Below, piece after piece: positions 62,202-64,000 of a stretch of DNA of 64,000 nucleotides. This DNA is from Sphingobacterium sp. LZ7M1 (GTDB taxonomy: Bacteria > Bacteroidota > Bacteroidia > Sphingobacteriales > Sphingobacteriaceae): assembly GCF_024296865.1 (NCBI RefSeq), contig NZ_CP101134.1:3100001-3164000 (forward strand), written 5' to 3'. The notes beneath the pieces are model-generated. The model was not told the DNA's origin and made no database searches. It was given only the letters and a program-made list of their open reading frames with translations. The position numbers were made by a program, and so were the translations under genes. The number at the start of each line of letters is the position of its first letter. Position 1 is the first letter of the stretch.

Positions 62202-63017
62202 ATGTCAGTAAATAAAGTAATCAAGCGAATTACAACATCTATTATTCGCGATATGAAAAACAGAGGGGAGAAAATCAGTATGCTTACTTCTTATGATTAT
62301 TCAACCGCAAGAATCTTAGATGATGCCGGTGTTGATATTCTGTTGGTAGGCGATTCTGCTGCCAATGTTTTCGCAGGTTTTGAAACCACACTGCCTATTA
62401 CGCTTGACAATATGATCTATCATGCTTCAGCGGTAGCTAGAGCAGCTAAACGCTCCATGGTCATCGCCGATCTTCCTTTCGGTGAATATCAAGGTGCTAC
62501 TGAAGATGCTTACAAAGCAGCGGTCAGGATGATGAAAGAATCCGGCGTACATGCCATCAAATTAGAAGGTGGAACTGAAATCATTGACAACATCAAGAAA
62601 ATCGTACAATCTGGAATTCCGGTTTGTGGACACTTAGGCTTGACCCCTCAATCCATCTATAAATTTGGTGATTTTGGTGTTCGTGCTAAAGAAGATGCTG
62701 AAGCCGCGAAATTAAAGGAAGATGCCTTAGCCCTTCAAGAAGCAGGATGTTTTGCCGTTGTTCTGGAAAAGATTCCTGCAGCTTTAGCAGGCGAAGTTTC
62801 TAAAATGTTGGACATCCCGACCATAGGAATTGGAGCAGGTAATCTTTGCGATGGCCAAGTATTGGTTGTTAATGATATGCTGGGTATTACGCAAGAGTTT
62901 AAACCTAAATTCTTGAGACAATACCTAAACTTAAATGAAGAGATCAACAAAGCCGTGAAGCAATACGTGGCTGACGTGAAAGCGCAAGAATACCCTAACG
63001 AATCTGAACAATATTAA
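62202..63017 (+). CDS. panB: 3-methyl-2-oxobutanoate hydroxymethyltransferase
   Basis: 271 aa. Family motifs: KISMLTSYDYSTARILDDAGVDILLVGDSAANV (Asp metal ligand), ITLDNMIYHASAVARAA, VIADLPFGEYQ, AIKLEGG, VCGHLGLTPQSIYKFG, FAVVLEKIP, and TIGIGAGNLCDGQVLV. It adds a hydroxymethyl group from methylene-tetrahydrofolate to 2-oxoisovalerate, the first committed step of pantothenate synthesis. The other pan genes are not adjacent. Two nt upstream of a membrane protein gene. Confidence 0.97.
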   Translation: MSVNKVIKRITTSIIRDMKNRGEKISMLTSYDYSTARILDDAGVDILLVGDSAANVFAGFETTLPITLDNMIYHASAVARAAKRSMVIADLPFGEYQGATEDAYKAAVRMMKESGVHAIKLEGGTEIIDNIKKIVQSGIPVCGHLGLTPQSIYKFGDFGVRAKEDAEAAKLKEDALALQEAGCFAVVLEKIPAALAGEVSKMLDIPTIGIGAGNLCDGQVLVVNDMLGITQEFKPKFLRQYLNLNEEINKAVKQYVADVKAQEYPNESEQY

Positions 63018-63019
63018 TC

Positions 63020-63622
63020 ATGAACAAAATCCTTCTTATTGTAATCCTTGTCGGTATATTGATTTACTTTCTGTCGCGAAGAGTGATGATGAAGGGCAAA
63101 TCTACTGCTGTTCAAAAAAGCAATAAGCAAGGCTTTTTTCTTGTGGAAAGTGGCGCGCCCATTATCCAAAGGACCATCAAGAACACCCTGTTCAGTGTAG
63201 GTATAGGGGTTGTACTCTTTATTATCACGATCGTATTGGCCATGAAGGTCAAGATTATCCTTTTCATGCTTCCGATCAGTCTCTATCTCATGAGCCAACT
63301 ATTTCTCTTGAACAATCAATTGAAATATGCCAAGGATCAAAGGATCTGGTTCAATCCAAATACCAATGATGTGATGATTGAATGGCTAAGTGGAAATAAA
63401 GTTTCTTTTAATCTGCTGAAGGATGTTCAGCAAGTTCGTGCGGTTAAATCTGTTCAGAAGAACAATCAAATATTATTTGGTTATTATGAACTCAGCGTTC
63501 ATAATAACCAAGTTTTTGTGCCCTTTATTTTGGAAGATAATCAGATGAATACACGTTTCTTCAAAACCTTGAAAGAAAATTATTCCATCAATCCTAAATC
63601 TTCCTTATACCCCATCATTTAA
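63020..63622 (+). CDS. Small membrane protein of unknown function
   Basis: 200 aa, not recognised. Three hydrophobic segments are apparent: ILLIVILVGILIYFL (4-18), FSVGIGVVLFIITIVLAM and VKIILFMLPISLYLMSQLF (about 54-95). A soluble C-terminal half (about 100-200) follows that looks like a PH/bacterial-PH-like beta domain (WFNPNTNDVMIEWLSGNKVSFNLLKDVQQV), a tentative reading. It follows panB by 2 nt and overlaps the convergent Gfo/Idh gene by 4 nt. Confidence 0.72.
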   Translation: MNKILLIVILVGILIYFLSRRVMMKGKSTAVQKSNKQGFFLVESGAPIIQRTIKNTLFSVGIGVVLFIITIVLAMKVKIILFMLPISLYLMSQLFLLNNQLKYAKDQRIWFNPNTNDVMIEWLSGNKVSFNLLKDVQQVRAVKSVQKNNQILFGYYELSVHNNQVFVPFILEDNQMNTRFFKTLKENYSINPKSSLYPII

Positions 63623-64000
63623 ACCTGAGGCAACTTAAAGCCATTATGGTAGCCCGCTGCCAATAATTTATTGGCTTCAGCTTCTTTAAATCGTTGTTTT
63701 TCCTTCTCCCAATAGATCTTTTTCCCTGTTCTATAGGCAATGTTTCCCATTTGGGAGAATTTAGCAATATGACTTCCTACCTCTAGGGGAGCATTTAAAA
63801 TATTTCCATTTTTGGTCCGGATGGCTTCCACAAAATTCTGCATGTGCAAATCCAGTCCATTGTCTACTTTCTTCTGATAGGGAACAGCCTCCATCCTATC
63901 CATCTCTGGAATCACTTCCCAGCCATTTCTATCCAATACCAAAGTGCCATTGTTACCTATAAAGGCAATACCGTGTTCACGACTATATGGACCTCCTGAA
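63619..64000 (-). CDS. Gfo/Idh/MocA family oxidoreductase, C-terminal part only (cut by the window)
   Basis: The frame is open through the right edge (GGPYSREHGIAFIGNNGTLVLDRNG...), so the start is outside. The 127 residues seen are the end of the C-terminal domain of an exported Gfo/Idh enzyme like those at 43642 and 25700: NFVEAIRTKNG, LEVGSHIAKFSQMGNIAYRTGKKI and the final KLLAAGYHNGFKLPQV. Reading it from an internal TTG at 63942 as a short separate gene would be wrong. Confidence 0.85.
   Translation of the reverse strand, partial: SGGPYSREHGIAFIGNNGTLVLDRNGWEVIPEMDRMEAVPYQKKVDNGLDLHMQNFVEAIRTKNGNILNAPLEVGSHIAKFSQMGNIAYRTGKKIYWEKEKQRFKEAEANKLLAAGYHNGFKLPQV

Noticed and set aside
63619..63942. 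A separate 107-aa gene starting at TTG 63942
   Set aside because: The same frame stays open to the window edge and the translation is the C-terminus of a Gfo/Idh enzyme, so it is the tail of a larger gene.

Overview
The window looks like chromosomal DNA of a Bacteroidota, most likely a Sphingobacteriaceae member (Sphingobacterium/Pedobacter type). The evidence is the AT-rich spacers, promoters of the TTTG-N18/19-TAnnTTTG type, weak Shine-Dalgarno sequences, a large TonB-dependent receptor with a carboxypeptidase-like N-domain and a C-terminal Phe, many twin-arginine-like sugar oxidoreductases, and typical families such as DUF4296 and SMUG2. The genus is inferred. I see no rRNA, tRNA, CRISPR array, prophage or intact insertion sequence.

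Layout. 1-2900: the cut 3' end of an mprF-type gene and a Nudix hydrolase. 4167-11720: a phenylalanine/tyrosine degradation locus (amino-acid dehydrogenase, hppD and hmgA on the minus strand; a fumarylacetoacetase and a flavin-reductase-like gene divergently; phenylalanine hydroxylase). A tyrosine aminotransferase and a maleylacetoacetate isomerase are not present. 12037-19739: an acyl-CoA ligase, a small acetyltransferase, an isolated pdxH-nuoC-nuoD unit, YqgE and a secreted sugar dehydrogenase. 20714-27893: a ROK regulator, a 5'-nucleotidase split into two genes in reversed domain order, an MFS transporter, recR, a Gfo/Idh oxidoreductase and a LOG-family protein. 28828-43004: a TonB receptor, mutS2, a DUF4296 lipoprotein, a YggS-type PLP protein, an acetyltransferase, a DUF3298 lipoprotein, aspartate kinase, a methyltransferase, a Ca2+/H+ antiporter and an acyl-ACP thioesterase.

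43062-52421 is one long minus-strand block for periplasmic sugar oxidation: a GMC oxidoreductase, its gluconate-dehydrogenase-subunit-3-like partner, two secreted Gfo/Idh/MocA enzymes, a secreted TIM-barrel isomerase/lyase, a sugar/nucleoside MFS permease, ApbE and a formylglycine-enzyme-like protein. The set resembles glucoside 3-dehydrogenase / 3-keto-glycoside pathways. 52522-64000 holds an AEC carrier, a PagL-like protein, a SMUG2 glycosylase-DUF488-DUF2945 unit, a ClC channel, two lipoproteins, pyrF, a TlpA-like thioredoxin, an RluA-type pseudouridine synthase, panB, and the 3' end of another Gfo/Idh gene.

The most unusual feature is non-coding. Five gene-free islands (about 2.9-4.0, 14.2-15.1, 19.8-20.4, 27.9-28.6 and 57.6-58.3 kb) are built from the same small set of repeat modules. 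These include a 45-bp tandem unit, a short REP-like hairpin, a roughly 320-bp block usually carrying a 38-50 bp near-perfect palindrome, and an inverted repeat of about 75 bp. The two halves of the island are joined in opposite relative orientation at different loci, and the palindrome arms differ between copies while staying complementary.
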